Shown: one piece after another, positions 28,448-38,485 of the stretch
How the letters are laid out: every line of letters begins with the position of its first letter
How positions within the stretch are numbered: position 1 is the stretch's first letter
DNA from: Alphaproteobacteria bacterium
GTDB lineage: Bacteria > Pseudomonadota > Alphaproteobacteria > Micropepsales > Micropepsaceae
Direction of reading: 5' to 3'
Assembly (NCBI GenBank): GCA_019245415.1
Contig: JAFARO010000013.1
Span: forward strand, 62,001-126,000
DNA: 64,000 bases
Program-made: the position numbers and the translations under genes
The notes under the pieces: model-generated
The model's input: the letters and a program-made list of their open reading frames with translations, nothing else
Database searches by the model: none
What the model was told of the DNA's origin: nothing

Positions 28448-28555
28448 CAGTATTTCGCGGCGTTTGTGTGCGCAGCGCTTCCGTTGATGCATCCGGGTGC
28501 AGCGTTCGCGCCCAATTGGCACATCGAGGCCGTCTGCTGGCGGCCGCTCAATGTC
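28448..28555 (+). pseudogene. phage terminase large subunit, N-terminal remnant
   Basis: A frame on the plus strand reads QYFAAFVCAALPLMHPGAAF then APNWHIEAVCWRPLNV. The F-PNWHIEAICW pattern is the conserved N-terminal stretch just before the Walker A region in many phage terminases. It breaks off before the ATP-binding PPR-K motif. It is inverted relative to the C-terminal remnant at 28181-28423, so the ancestral gene was rearranged. From 28556 to 28793 I see nothing coding. Confidence 0.6.
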
Positions 28556-28793
28556 ACTGGCAATCCGTTGGCGCCGGCGGGGTACTGGACCGCGGCTGCA
28601 GCAATCGGCGTTGTTGCAATGCTTTTGGTTCGCCAATCCGCCCCTATAAGGCTCATTGTCGATCACATGCCAATCATCTCGCATGAGCCGCAACGAATTG
28701 AGACAGAGCTTTTGCTCTTTGAGGTCTCCGTTCGAATTGCGATGAGCTGTCGGTACGCTTGGCGGTTCGCGGACTTGCGCGGCGTAGAGCTAA

Positions 28794-29951
28794 TTAATTT
28801 GCTTCCAGCGGCCTGCTGGAAAAGACCGCATTGCAGAGCGCTCGCGTGCGCGGGTCGCCGACAAGGTCTGGCCCCATGCGGTTGCAGACATAGCCAATGG
28901 CGATCCGGGCGGCAGGATCGGCGCAGGCGAACGATCCGCCCCAACCGGAGTGGCCAAACGCTTGCGGATTGGGTCCGTAAATGCCCGGGCTGTTCAGGGC
29001 CATGCCCATGCCCCAACTGTCCTTGAATCCCAGGAACATGTCGGTGCGATCCCGCGTCGCCGCCGCACGCATTTTGTCCACGACTTGCGGCGAAAGGAGC
29101 CTCACCCCTTCTTGCTCACCGCCCTCCACGAGGAACGTGTAGAGGCGGGCCAGAGCGATGGCACTTGCGTGCCCATTGGCGGCAGGAATCTCGGCCTTAC
29201 GCCAGGGCGCGGTGTTGGCGGCGGACGCATCCTGCTCAGGATTCGTGAGCGCCATCATGGCGGCTTGGGGCAACGGCGGGAGCTTGGCCGGATTTCTCGG
29301 AGGGATCGTGTGGGCGAGCCGATGTTCCTCGCTTCCCGGCACGCCGATGAAGATATCCGCACGCATGGGAGCGGCGATCTCATCCTGAATGAATTGGCGC
29401 ACCGCCTTCCCACTGAGCCGCCGGATGACCTCGCCGGCGAGCCAGCCATAGGTCATCGCATGATAGGAGGTGGCCGTGCCCGGCTCCCAGATAGGGCTTT
29501 GACGAACGAGTTTGGCGCAGCATTGCTGCCAATCGTATTGATCCTCGATCCTCGTCGGCTCGACGAATCCCGGCAACCCCGCCTGATGCGAGAGGACATG
29601 AGCGAGAGTGATGCCCTGTTTTCCGGCCTCGGCGAATTCGGGCCAGATATAAGCGAGATTGTCCTCGTAGCGGATCAGACCGCGGTCAACCAACATGGCC
29701 ACTGCGGTCGCGACCACACCCTTGGTCGTGGACCAAACGTTCACCAGCGTATCCCGCGTCCATTTCCTGGACCGGTTCATGTCCGCATAGCCGCCCCAAA
29801 GATCGACAACGAGTTGGCCACGGTGGAAGACGGCGAGCGCGGCACCGCATTCCTGATAGTCGCCTGGGCGCTCGAAATTCCCGACAAAGGCATCGCGCAC
29901 CGGCTCGAAGCCTGGTGCGACTACCCCTTCGATCGGGCCGGACATGTTCAT
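28794..29951 (-). CDS. serine hydrolase of the beta-lactamase/esterase (class C) fold
   Basis: A protein of 385 residues with the catalytic SxxK motif STTK in NVWSTTKGVVA near residue 74, a second motif with Tyr in SYHAMTYGWL, and a C-terminal GHSGWGGSFA in place of KTG. This is the pattern of family VIII esterases (EstB-like) rather than true beta-lactamases. There is no signal peptide, so it is cytoplasmic. Its start overlaps the stop of the upstream double TetR gene as ATGA, so it is probably controlled by that repressor. The substrate is unknown; the neighbouring receptor suggests uptake and hydrolysis of an ester or lactone (inference). Confidence 0.85.
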   Translation of the reverse strand: MNMSGPIEGVVAPGFEPVRDAFVGNFERPGDYQECGAALAVFHRGQLVVDLWGGYADMNRSRKWTRDTLVNVWSTTKGVVATAVAMLVDRGLIRYEDNLAYIWPEFAEAGKQGITLAHVLSHQAGLPGFVEPTRIEDQYDWQQCCAKLVRQSPIWEPGTATSYHAMTYGWLAGEVIRRLSGKAVRQFIQDEIAAPMRADIFIGVPGSEEHRLAHTIPPRNPAKLPPLPQAAMMALTNPEQDASAANTAPWRKAEIPAANGHASAIALARLYTFLVEGGEQEGVRLLSPQVVDKMRAAATRDRTDMFLGFKDSWGMGMALNSPGIYGPNPQAFGHSGWGGSFACADPAARIAIGYVCNRMGPDLVGDPRTRALCNAVFSSRPLEAN

Positions 29952-31189
29952 CGTTCCGGTCCAAGGCCATTGACGAACAAAGACACGATTTCATCGGCGA
30001 GTACCGTTCGCGCGCGCGGATCGTCCGACGAAAACCATTTGGGCAACCACTGGAACGCGCCTGCGCCGAGTTGCGCCACGGCGTCGAAATCGAGCTTGCG
30101 CATGGTTCGGTCGTCGATTCCGTCGCGGCCAAACCGCTCATAGCGCCGTTGCAGGGCCCTTGCCCGTCCCGTGATTTCCCGGCGGACCGCGGGGGGCAGC
30201 GCCGCCGAGCCCACGAGTTGAATGAGCGGGGACAGGCCGGAGGCATGCGCTTGCACATTGAGGTGCAGACCGATCATCGCTCGCTCAAGGCCGGTTCTGC
30301 CGCCGATCTCGGCTGCATCCACGAATTGCTCGTACAGGCGGAAGGCCCGGCGATAGCACCGCACCACGAGATCGGACTTGTTGCGGAAATAGTGGTAAAG
30401 CACGCCCTTGGTGGCACCGACCGCATCGGCGATGTCGTCGAGCGAAACGCCGTCGATGCCGTTGCGATTGAACATCTGCGAAGCGACTTGCAGCAACGCC
30501 TCGATCTTCGCTTCGGCATTGGCTTTGCGGTCGAATGCGCTGGGCTGGGGCGGGAAAAAGTTCTCGATCGCCACCGGCGAGACCAATTTGAAACCGCGAT
30601 CGCGTGCCTGGCCTTCGATCAGCAGATCGCAGACCGCATCCACGGTGCGAGAGCGGTAAGAGGTTGAGGTCCCCTCTACCCAGTGCAGCGAGAGCGGAAT
30701 CCAGGTGATGGTGCCGATGATGGTCTGCGCCACGATCTCGTCGTCGAAGTTGCGCAAACTGCCATCCGCCATCCCGCTGCGCAAAATAGCCCGCAGCCCG
30801 GCAACATTGGCGGCATGTGCGGCTGCGATTTCCCCTCGAGCGTTCCTTTCAAGAAGTGGAAGCTCGGTGATCGCGGCTGGCGGCACGCGGTCTGAATCGA
30901 GCGCCTTGCGGACAAGCGCGAGGAGCCTTTCGCGGCCCGTCCCTTTTTTCCCGCGGGCCTCCGAGAGATCGGCGGCAAGGCGAGAGACAGCTTCGCGGTA
31001 ACATTGGGCGGCGAGGTCGGCCCGGTCCGCGACATAGTAATACACCGCGGCCCGGCTCAGACCCACGGATTTGGCGATTCGCGCGACGGAGGCGCCGGCA
31101 ATGCCGCGCGCATTGAATTCCTCTGAGGCGGCGGCAATCAGCCGTCCGCGTACAGCCTCAGCGGCGGTCCGGGCATCCGGTATCAGCAT
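29948..31189 (-). CDS. double TetR-family transcriptional regulator (two fused repressors)
   Basis: A protein of 413 residues from ATG 31189. It carries two complete TetR units in one chain. The first HTH is near residues 15-55 (GIAGASVARIAKSVGLSRAA followed by VYYYVADRADL). The second is near residues 220-265 (GIDGVSLDDIADAVGATKGV followed by LYHYFRNKSDL). Each HTH is followed by a helical ligand domain. Usual TetR proteins have ~200 residues and work as dimers, so this may act as a monomeric pseudo-dimer. It overlaps the serine hydrolase gene and is divergent from the TonB-dependent receptor. The palindrome at 31242-31258 is its likely operator. Confidence 0.88.
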   Translation of the reverse strand: MLIPDARTAAEAVRGRLIAAASEEFNARGIAGASVARIAKSVGLSRAAVYYYVADRADLAAQCYREAVSRLAADLSEARGKKGTGRERLLALVRKALDSDRVPPAAITELPLLERNARGEIAAAHAANVAGLRAILRSGMADGSLRNFDDEIVAQTIIGTITWIPLSLHWVEGTSTSYRSRTVDAVCDLLIEGQARDRGFKLVSPVAIENFFPPQPSAFDRKANAEAKIEALLQVASQMFNRNGIDGVSLDDIADAVGATKGVLYHYFRNKSDLVVRCYRRAFRLYEQFVDAAEIGGRTGLERAMIGLHLNVQAHASGLSPLIQLVGSAALPPAVRREITGRARALQRRYERFGRDGIDDRTMRKLDFDAVAQLGAGAFQWLPKWFSSDDPRARTVLADEIVSLFVNGLGPER

Positions 31190-31241
31190 GGAAATCCCTG
31201 AACACCGTGGTTCGTCGTTGCTGCATGGCAACATACCCGAC

Positions 31242-31258
31242 TGTCAAACCGATTGACA
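31242..31258. promoter_or_regulatory. palindromic operator between tetR and the receptor gene
   Basis: A perfect inverted repeat TGTCAA-ACCGA-TTGACA. The right arm is also a consensus -35 box for the plus-strand receptor gene, so a bound repressor would block that promoter. Confidence 0.6.
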
Positions 31259-31284
31259 AGAGGTTATGGACGTGTCGTTATAAA
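31253..31284 (+). promoter_or_regulatory. promoter of the TonB-dependent receptor gene
   Basis: A consensus TTGACA at 31253-31258 and an AT-rich -10 candidate GTTATA/TATAAA at 31277-31284, with a spacer of 18-20 bp. The receptor ATG follows at 31326. Confidence 0.5.
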
Positions 31285-31325
31285 AACATACCGAAGTGTC
31301 GAATGTACTCTGGCTGGGGGATAGC

Positions 31326-33572
31326 ATGACACACCGCAATCGCGCCGTTCATCTGGCAGGAACCGTGGCACTGGGATTTCTCGCCCTGTTTCCCGTGGCC
31401 GCCTCCGCATCGGATCAAGTCGAGACCGTGGTGGTCACGGCGGAGCGCAGGCCCGAGAACATTCTCAAGGTCGGAATCAACGTCATGGCGCTGTCGGCAG
31501 AGCAGTTGCGGGTCGACCGTGTCGAGACGGCGATGGACCTGGCGGCTCATGTCCCGAACGTCGATGTGAAAACCAATATTCCCGGCGCACAACAGATCAT
31601 CACCATTCGCGGCGTCGGTCTGGACGATTTCTCCTCGACCAACAATTCGAGCGTCGGCGTCTATGTCGATGACGTCTTTCTCAGTTCGTTCGCGGAAATG
31701 GACTTCAACTTCTACGATCTCGACCGCATCGAGGTCTTGAAAGGTCCGCAAGGAACTCTGTACGGGCGCAATTCGACCGCGGGCGCGATCAATGTGATCT
31801 CTGCCAAACCTTCCACCGACGCATTCGCGGCGCAGATCGAGGCGGGCTACGGCAATTTCGACACCTTCGACGCCGAAGGCTATGTCAACATGCCCTTGAG
31901 CGACGACCTTGCGGTTCGCATTTCAGGCCGCACCATCCAACAGGGTACGGGCTATTGGTTCAGCCGTGTGCTCAACCGCGACCTGGGACGGCAGGACATC
32001 GACCTGGGCCGGGGGCAGGCTCTGTGGGCGCCGAAAGAAGGATTGAAAATCCTTCTCAAAGTCGACGGCGAGCACAACGACTCCGAGATCGGCGTCGGCA
32101 AGTTTTTCGGCACGATATCGACCAACAGCCAGCCCTGTCCCGACTTTTCCGATCCCTCCCATTGCATCAATGCGCACGGCTATACCGACACCACTCGCAA
32201 TCCGTTCCAAGGCGATTGGAACCACGCCGCGCCGTACAAGGTCGACAGGCTCAACACCACCTTGCGCGTGGACGACGATTTCGGCTGGGCGCAATTGACC
32301 TCGGTCACCGGGTTCATCGATTTCAAGCGCAGCTTCTACACCGATGTGGATGCCGCGCCGACGACGGATGCCGAGTTCGATCAGAACGACAAGGTCCAAC
32401 AGTTCAGTCAGGAGCTGCGCCTCGCAGGCAGCACCACGCGGTGGGATTGGCTTGCCGGCGGCTATTATTCCTGGGATCGCGTCAAGACCTTTACGCCCGG
32501 CTACCTGACCGATCTGTTCAACACGCAAGTGCTCATCACGTCGGATCAGCGCACGACATCAGGGGCCGCCTTCGGCCAAGTGAAGTATCACCTTACCGAT
32601 GCCGTAACCCTCACCGGCGGCCTCAGGTTCACCGATGAAGAACGCCGCTATGTCGGCGGCACCACGGACGAAAACCCGACCGGATTCAGCATCCTGTGCT
32701 TCATCACGCCGGGATGTCCATTCGGCACCCCCGGGCCTTACGCACTGTCCTTCGAGAACGCCAAAATCCACGACGACAACTGGTCCTGGCGCGGCGTGTT
32801 GAACTGGAATCCGGACCCCGACACCCTGGTTTATGCAAGCGTTTCGCGGGGTACGAAGAGCGGCGGATTCTTCAACGGCATAACCACGGTGAGCGCGGCG
32901 CTGGCGCCATATCTGCCGGAACAACTGACCGACTATGAAGTCGGCGTGAAGACAAGCACCCTCGAACACACGCTGCTGGTCGATTCCAGCGTGTTCTACT
33001 ACGACTACAAGAACCTGCAGGCCCAGACCTTCACCAATGTCGGCGCGGTGTCCCTAATCAAGCTGGGCAACATCCCGCAGGCGACAATCTATGGCCTGGA
33101 TCTCGACGCGCAATGGCTGCCGACGGACGGACTCTCGCTGAGCGCCGCCCTGGGCTTGCTGCACACGCGTCTGGGCGCCTTTCCCTTTGCCAACTCCTCG
33201 GGTCCTGTCATCGAACCCGCGGGCAACAAGCTGCCCGACGCGCCGGACGTCTCGTTCACCGGGCAGGTTCGTTACGAGCACGGTCTTTGGGACGGGTATT
33301 CCGGCGCCGTGCAAATGGGGGCGACCTACGGCAGCAGCGTCTATTTCGAGGCACTGAACACGCCCTACCTGGCCGGCCGGGCGAATTGGGTCTTCGACGG
33401 ACGGGCGTCGCTAGGCCCGAAGAACGGCAAGTGGGAACTTGCACTTTGGGGCAAGAACCTCTTCGACGAGAAGCATGTCGTCCAGGCGACCGATGATGGG
33501 GTCGGCATGGGCTATCGCATTTTCAACGCGCCGCGCACTTTTGGAGGAACGTTCACCTACAAATTCGATTGA
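31326..33572 (+). CDS. TonB-dependent outer-membrane receptor
   Basis: A protein of 748 residues from ATG 31326, preceded by GGGGGA. It has a signal peptide (VALGFLALFPVAASA) and a TonB box region (VETVVVTAERRPENILKV). The plug domain has RIEVLKGPQGTLYGRNSTAGAIN, here in split form, and a long beta-barrel ends in a terminal aromatic strand (GGTFTYKFD). It matches the CirA/FecA-like receptors that are abundant in Caulobacter- and Sphingomonas-type bacteria. The ligand is unknown. It is divergent from the double TetR and serine hydrolase, suggesting that these genes import and hydrolyse one compound. Confidence 0.93.
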   Translation: MTHRNRAVHLAGTVALGFLALFPVAASASDQVETVVVTAERRPENILKVGINVMALSAEQLRVDRVETAMDLAAHVPNVDVKTNIPGAQQIITIRGVGLDDFSSTNNSSVGVYVDDVFLSSFAEMDFNFYDLDRIEVLKGPQGTLYGRNSTAGAINVISAKPSTDAFAAQIEAGYGNFDTFDAEGYVNMPLSDDLAVRISGRTIQQGTGYWFSRVLNRDLGRQDIDLGRGQALWAPKEGLKILLKVDGEHNDSEIGVGKFFGTISTNSQPCPDFSDPSHCINAHGYTDTTRNPFQGDWNHAAPYKVDRLNTTLRVDDDFGWAQLTSVTGFIDFKRSFYTDVDAAPTTDAEFDQNDKVQQFSQELRLAGSTTRWDWLAGGYYSWDRVKTFTPGYLTDLFNTQVLITSDQRTTSGAAFGQVKYHLTDAVTLTGGLRFTDEERRYVGGTTDENPTGFSILCFITPGCPFGTPGPYALSFENAKIHDDNWSWRGVLNWNPDPDTLVYASVSRGTKSGGFFNGITTVSAALAPYLPEQLTDYEVGVKTSTLEHTLLVDSSVFYYDYKNLQAQTFTNVGAVSLIKLGNIPQATIYGLDLDAQWLPTDGLSLSAALGLLHTRLGAFPFANSSGPVIEPAGNKLPDAPDVSFTGQVRYEHGLWDGYSGAVQMGATYGSSVYFEALNTPYLAGRANWVFDGRASLGPKNGKWELALWGKNLFDEKHVVQATDDGVGMGYRIFNAPRTFGGTFTYKFD

Positions 33573-33651
33573 TCGGGTGATACCGAGGTCGGTCTAGGTC
33601 CCTCACATACCTGCGGCGACGTGACCGATTTTCGCTCGGCGATCCTGGGCG

Positions 33652-33846
33652 TTGAAACGACGCGAACTGATGATCATCATCCATCGCACTAAAGGCGGCC
33701 ACGCCATTGACCGCGAATCTGACGCCACTGTCAGGCAGGAAATGCTTGCCCTTTTGGACCTGCTGTTCTCGGCCGGCCGCAACTTCCAAAACGCGAGCGG
33801 CACCAATCAGTTTTCCTATTATGCCGGGTATCAATACACGTTTTGA
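33652..33846 (+). pseudogene. C-terminal remnant of an outer-membrane beta-barrel protein
   Basis: A frame of 64 residues whose end (LLFSAGRNFQNASGTNQFSYY, split here, then AGYQYTF and stop) looks like the last two strands of an outer-membrane barrel with the terminal aromatic signal. Upstream there is no signal peptide or conserved start, so it is probably a truncated gene. The rest of 33573-33889 holds no gene. The downstream copper ATPase gene is convergent. Confidence 0.4.
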
Positions 33847-33889
33847 GGCGCGGCTGCGCTAATGCGACACCCACCCTGAATCAGTGAAC

Positions 33890-36080
<2,191 letters not shown>

Positions 36081-36091
<11 letters not shown>

Positions 36092-36353
36092 AGCGACCGA
36101 ACAGTTCGACAAGCTCGTTGAATTTCTCTCTCTGGTCCTTGGCATTACCGGTCTTGATGGCATGCGCCACGCAGTGCGCGGCGTGTTCCTTCAGCACCTC
36201 CTGTTCGACTTTCTTCAGCGCGGCTCTGACCGCCTGAATCTGGTTCAGGATATCGATGCAGTAGCGGTCTTCCTCCACCATGCGCGCGACGCCGCGCACC
36301 TGACCTTCGATGCGGGACAGCCGCGATAGAACGGAGCGGTTCTGTTTCGTCAT
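36081..36353 (-). CDS. csoR: CsoR/RcnR-family copper-sensing repressor
   Basis: A protein of 90 residues from ATG 36353 (MTKQNRS). All-helical DUF156 fold: [21 protein letters not shown] and [15 protein letters not shown] are family signatures (shown shortened). The copper ligands appear as Cys32, His57 and Cys61, the C-H-C pattern of copper sensors rather than the H-based nickel/cobalt pattern of RcnR. Without copper it would bind the palindrome at 36366-36386 and repress both the csoR-copA operon and the divergent cytochrome gene. Confidence 0.92.
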
Positions 36354-36365
36354 GGGCCTTGCTTT

Positions 36366-36386
36366 ATATACCCCATGGGGGTATAT
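36366..36386. promoter_or_regulatory. CsoR-type operator between csoR and the cytochrome gene
   Basis: A perfect inverted repeat ATATACCCC-ATG-GGGGTATAT. The G-tract flanked by TATA matches known CsoR operators. It lies 13 bp upstream of csoR and 34 bp upstream of the divergent gene, so it can control both. Confidence 0.85.
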
Positions 36387-36419
36387 GGGCTTTTGCACCA
36401 TCTTTCAAGAGGCTTGCCC

Positions 36420-36971
36420 GTGTCGAGTTTTTCAAAGGGCGTGCTGGCGGGCGCTGCCGCGTCGGCCGTCTTCGCGCTCCTGGTAGCTGCAGGGATCGCC
36501 GTCTCCGGTGCGTACGATGTGGCAGCAGATTCGCCGCACTTCGCGCTGACCCAGGCCATCATCGGCTATGTGCGCGAGCAATCGATCGAAGCCCGCACCG
36601 GCACGATCAAGGTGCCGTCCTTGAGCGATCCGAAAATGATTGCCGAAGGCGCGGAGCACTACGATGCGATGTGTACCCGCTGCCATCTGGCGCCAGGGAT
36701 GGCCGACAATGAAATGCGGCCGGGCATGAATCCCAGACCGCCCGAACTCGCAAAACTCCCGATAGGCGATCCCGCCGAGCAATTCTGGGTGATCAAGCAC
36801 GGCATCAAGATGACCGCGATGCCGGCCTGGGGCACGACCCACACCGACGAGGAAATCTGGAACATGGTGGCCTTGTTGCAGAAGCTGCCGAAACTCACGC
36901 CCGCGCAATATCACGCGCTTGTCGCGGCCGCCGGCAAACACCATGACGACGACATGAACATGGGCCATTGA
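36420..36971 (+). CDS. membrane-anchored c-type cytochrome of the copper cluster
   Basis: A protein of 183 residues from GTG 36420, chosen for the AAGAGG ribosome binding site 7 nt upstream. An N-terminal helix (residues 7-30) acts as anchor or signal. One haem site CTRCH lies at residues 85-89, and the likely Met ligand is in MTAMPAWG. The C-terminus is rich in His, Asp and Met (KHHDDDMNMGH), suggesting metal binding. It is divergent from csoR across the CsoR operator and 2 bp upstream of a Met-rich outer-membrane protein. A role in oxidising Cu(I) or handling periplasmic copper is inferred. Confidence 0.85.
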   Translation: MSSFSKGVLAGAAASAVFALLVAAGIAVSGAYDVAADSPHFALTQAIIGYVREQSIEARTGTIKVPSLSDPKMIAEGAEHYDAMCTRCHLAPGMADNEMRPGMNPRPPELAKLPIGDPAEQFWVIKHGIKMTAMPAWGTTHTDEEIWNMVALLQKLPKLTPAQYHALVAAAGKHHDDDMNMGH

Positions 36972-36973
36972 CG

Positions 36974-38302
36974 ATGCGGCGCCTCGCGTTCGCGCTTCTG
37001 TTTGTCGCCAGCCCTGCGCTCGCGCAGAGCGGCGTGGGCGACATGTCGGGCATGCCAATGCCGTCGCCGGCGCCCACGCAATCGGCATCTCAGCCTCAGC
37101 AATCCTCTGCCGGGGATATGAAGAGCATGTCCGGCATGGAAGGGACGGCCGATACGGGCCTCCTCGGCTCCTATCCGATGACGCGGGATTCATCGGGCAC
37201 AAGCTGGCAGCCTGATGCGAGCGCGCATGCGGGCATCCACTCGATGCTCGATGGCTGGTCCATCATGGCGCACGCGACGCTCTGGGGTATCTATGACAGC
37301 CAGAGCGGCCCGCGCGGCGACACCATGATCTTCGCGCCCGGCATGCTCATGGTTTCAGCGCGGCGCGATCTCGACCCTAGCAACACGCTGAACTTTCGCG
37401 TCATGCTGAGCCCTGACCCGTTCATGGGCAGGCGCGGTTACCCGCTGCTTCTGGCCTCCGGCGAGACGGCGAACGGCACGACGCCGCTGGTGGACCATCA
37501 GCACCCGCACGACCTGTTCATGGAACTCTCCGGCACCTACAGCCATGACTTCACGCAGGAAGACAGCGCGTTTCTCTATCTCGGCTATCCGGGGGAGCCT
37601 GCGCTGGGGCCGTCCGCGTTCATGCACCGGGTTTCGAGCATGGACATCCCGGAGGCGCCAATCACCCATCACTGGATGGACTCGACGCATGTCACCTTCG
37701 GCGTCGCGACCGCTGGCTTTGTGCATGACGACTGGAAGATCGAGGTCTCGCAGTTCACCGGCCGCGAGCCGGACCAATACCGCTTCGACTTCGACCAGCC
37801 GCGCTTCGACTCGACCTCCGTTCGCCTCACCTGGAATCCCGACGCGCATTGGTCGCTCCAGACCTCTTGGGGCCACCTCAACAGCCCCGAACAATTGACC
37901 CCGAGCGTGAACGAGAACCGCGTCACTGCCAGCGCGACTTATTTCACGCCGCTCGGCGATGGCTCATCCTTCGCCGCCACGCTCGGTTGGGGGCTGAAGG
38001 ACCTGAGCGACGGCGCGCACCTCAACGGCCTGCTCCTCGAAGCCGAATATAAGCCCGCCCGGTGGTGGACTACGTTCGCCCGCGCGGAGTGGGAACAGAA
38101 TAACGAGTTGTCCGCCAGCGGCACCGTCCATGACGTTGGCGAATTGACGCTCGGCGGCATCCGCGACTGGCCCATCGCGCCGCAACTCGCCTTTGGTCTC
38201 GGCGCCTCCTACACCTACGACTTCGTTTCAACCGCCATCATCCCCAGTTATGGCAGCGACCCGCACGGTCTCCTCGGCTTTGCGAGATTGACGCTCGACT
38301 AG
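36974..38302 (+). CDS. Met-rich outer-membrane protein of the copper cluster
   Basis: A protein of 442 residues from ATG 36974, 2 bp after the cytochrome gene. It has a signal peptide (RRLAFALLFVASPALAQ) and an N-terminal region with MSGMPMP and MKSMSGMEG, a methionine pattern seen in copper-binding proteins. The rest looks like a beta-barrel with many aromatic strands (GYPLLLASGE, HQHPHDLFMELSGTY, THHWMDSTHVTFGVA) and an acceptable terminal strand (LLGFARLTLD). It probably sits in the outer membrane and binds or passes copper. No characterised family is recognised. Confidence 0.75.
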   Translation: MRRLAFALLFVASPALAQSGVGDMSGMPMPSPAPTQSASQPQQSSAGDMKSMSGMEGTADTGLLGSYPMTRDSSGTSWQPDASAHAGIHSMLDGWSIMAHATLWGIYDSQSGPRGDTMIFAPGMLMVSARRDLDPSNTLNFRVMLSPDPFMGRRGYPLLLASGETANGTTPLVDHQHPHDLFMELSGTYSHDFTQEDSAFLYLGYPGEPALGPSAFMHRVSSMDIPEAPITHHWMDSTHVTFGVATAGFVHDDWKIEVSQFTGREPDQYRFDFDQPRFDSTSVRLTWNPDAHWSLQTSWGHLNSPEQLTPSVNENRVTASATYFTPLGDGSSFAATLGWGLKDLSDGAHLNGLLLEAEYKPARWWTTFARAEWEQNNELSASGTVHDVGELTLGGIRDWPIAPQLAFGLGASYTYDFVSTAIIPSYGSDPHGLLGFARLTLD

Positions 38303-38485
38303 TCACGCGAAGCATTTCAGCGTGGCAGGCCGCACTGGCCTCGATTTGTCCGTCATGGGTCACTAACTGCAATGGCCGGCCGCCCAGAGTCTCGTCTCTG
38401 GCTTTCCGTACACGCCAAAAAGACCTATTCTTTCGGTCCAAGCCCCAACCGCATTTGGTATTTCAAATTTGGGGAGCAAAGGCTG

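Noticed and set aside
28126-28686. A 186-residue plus-strand frame upstream of the serine hydrolase
   Set aside because: Random composition; only the short terminase-like pieces in other frames are recognisable.
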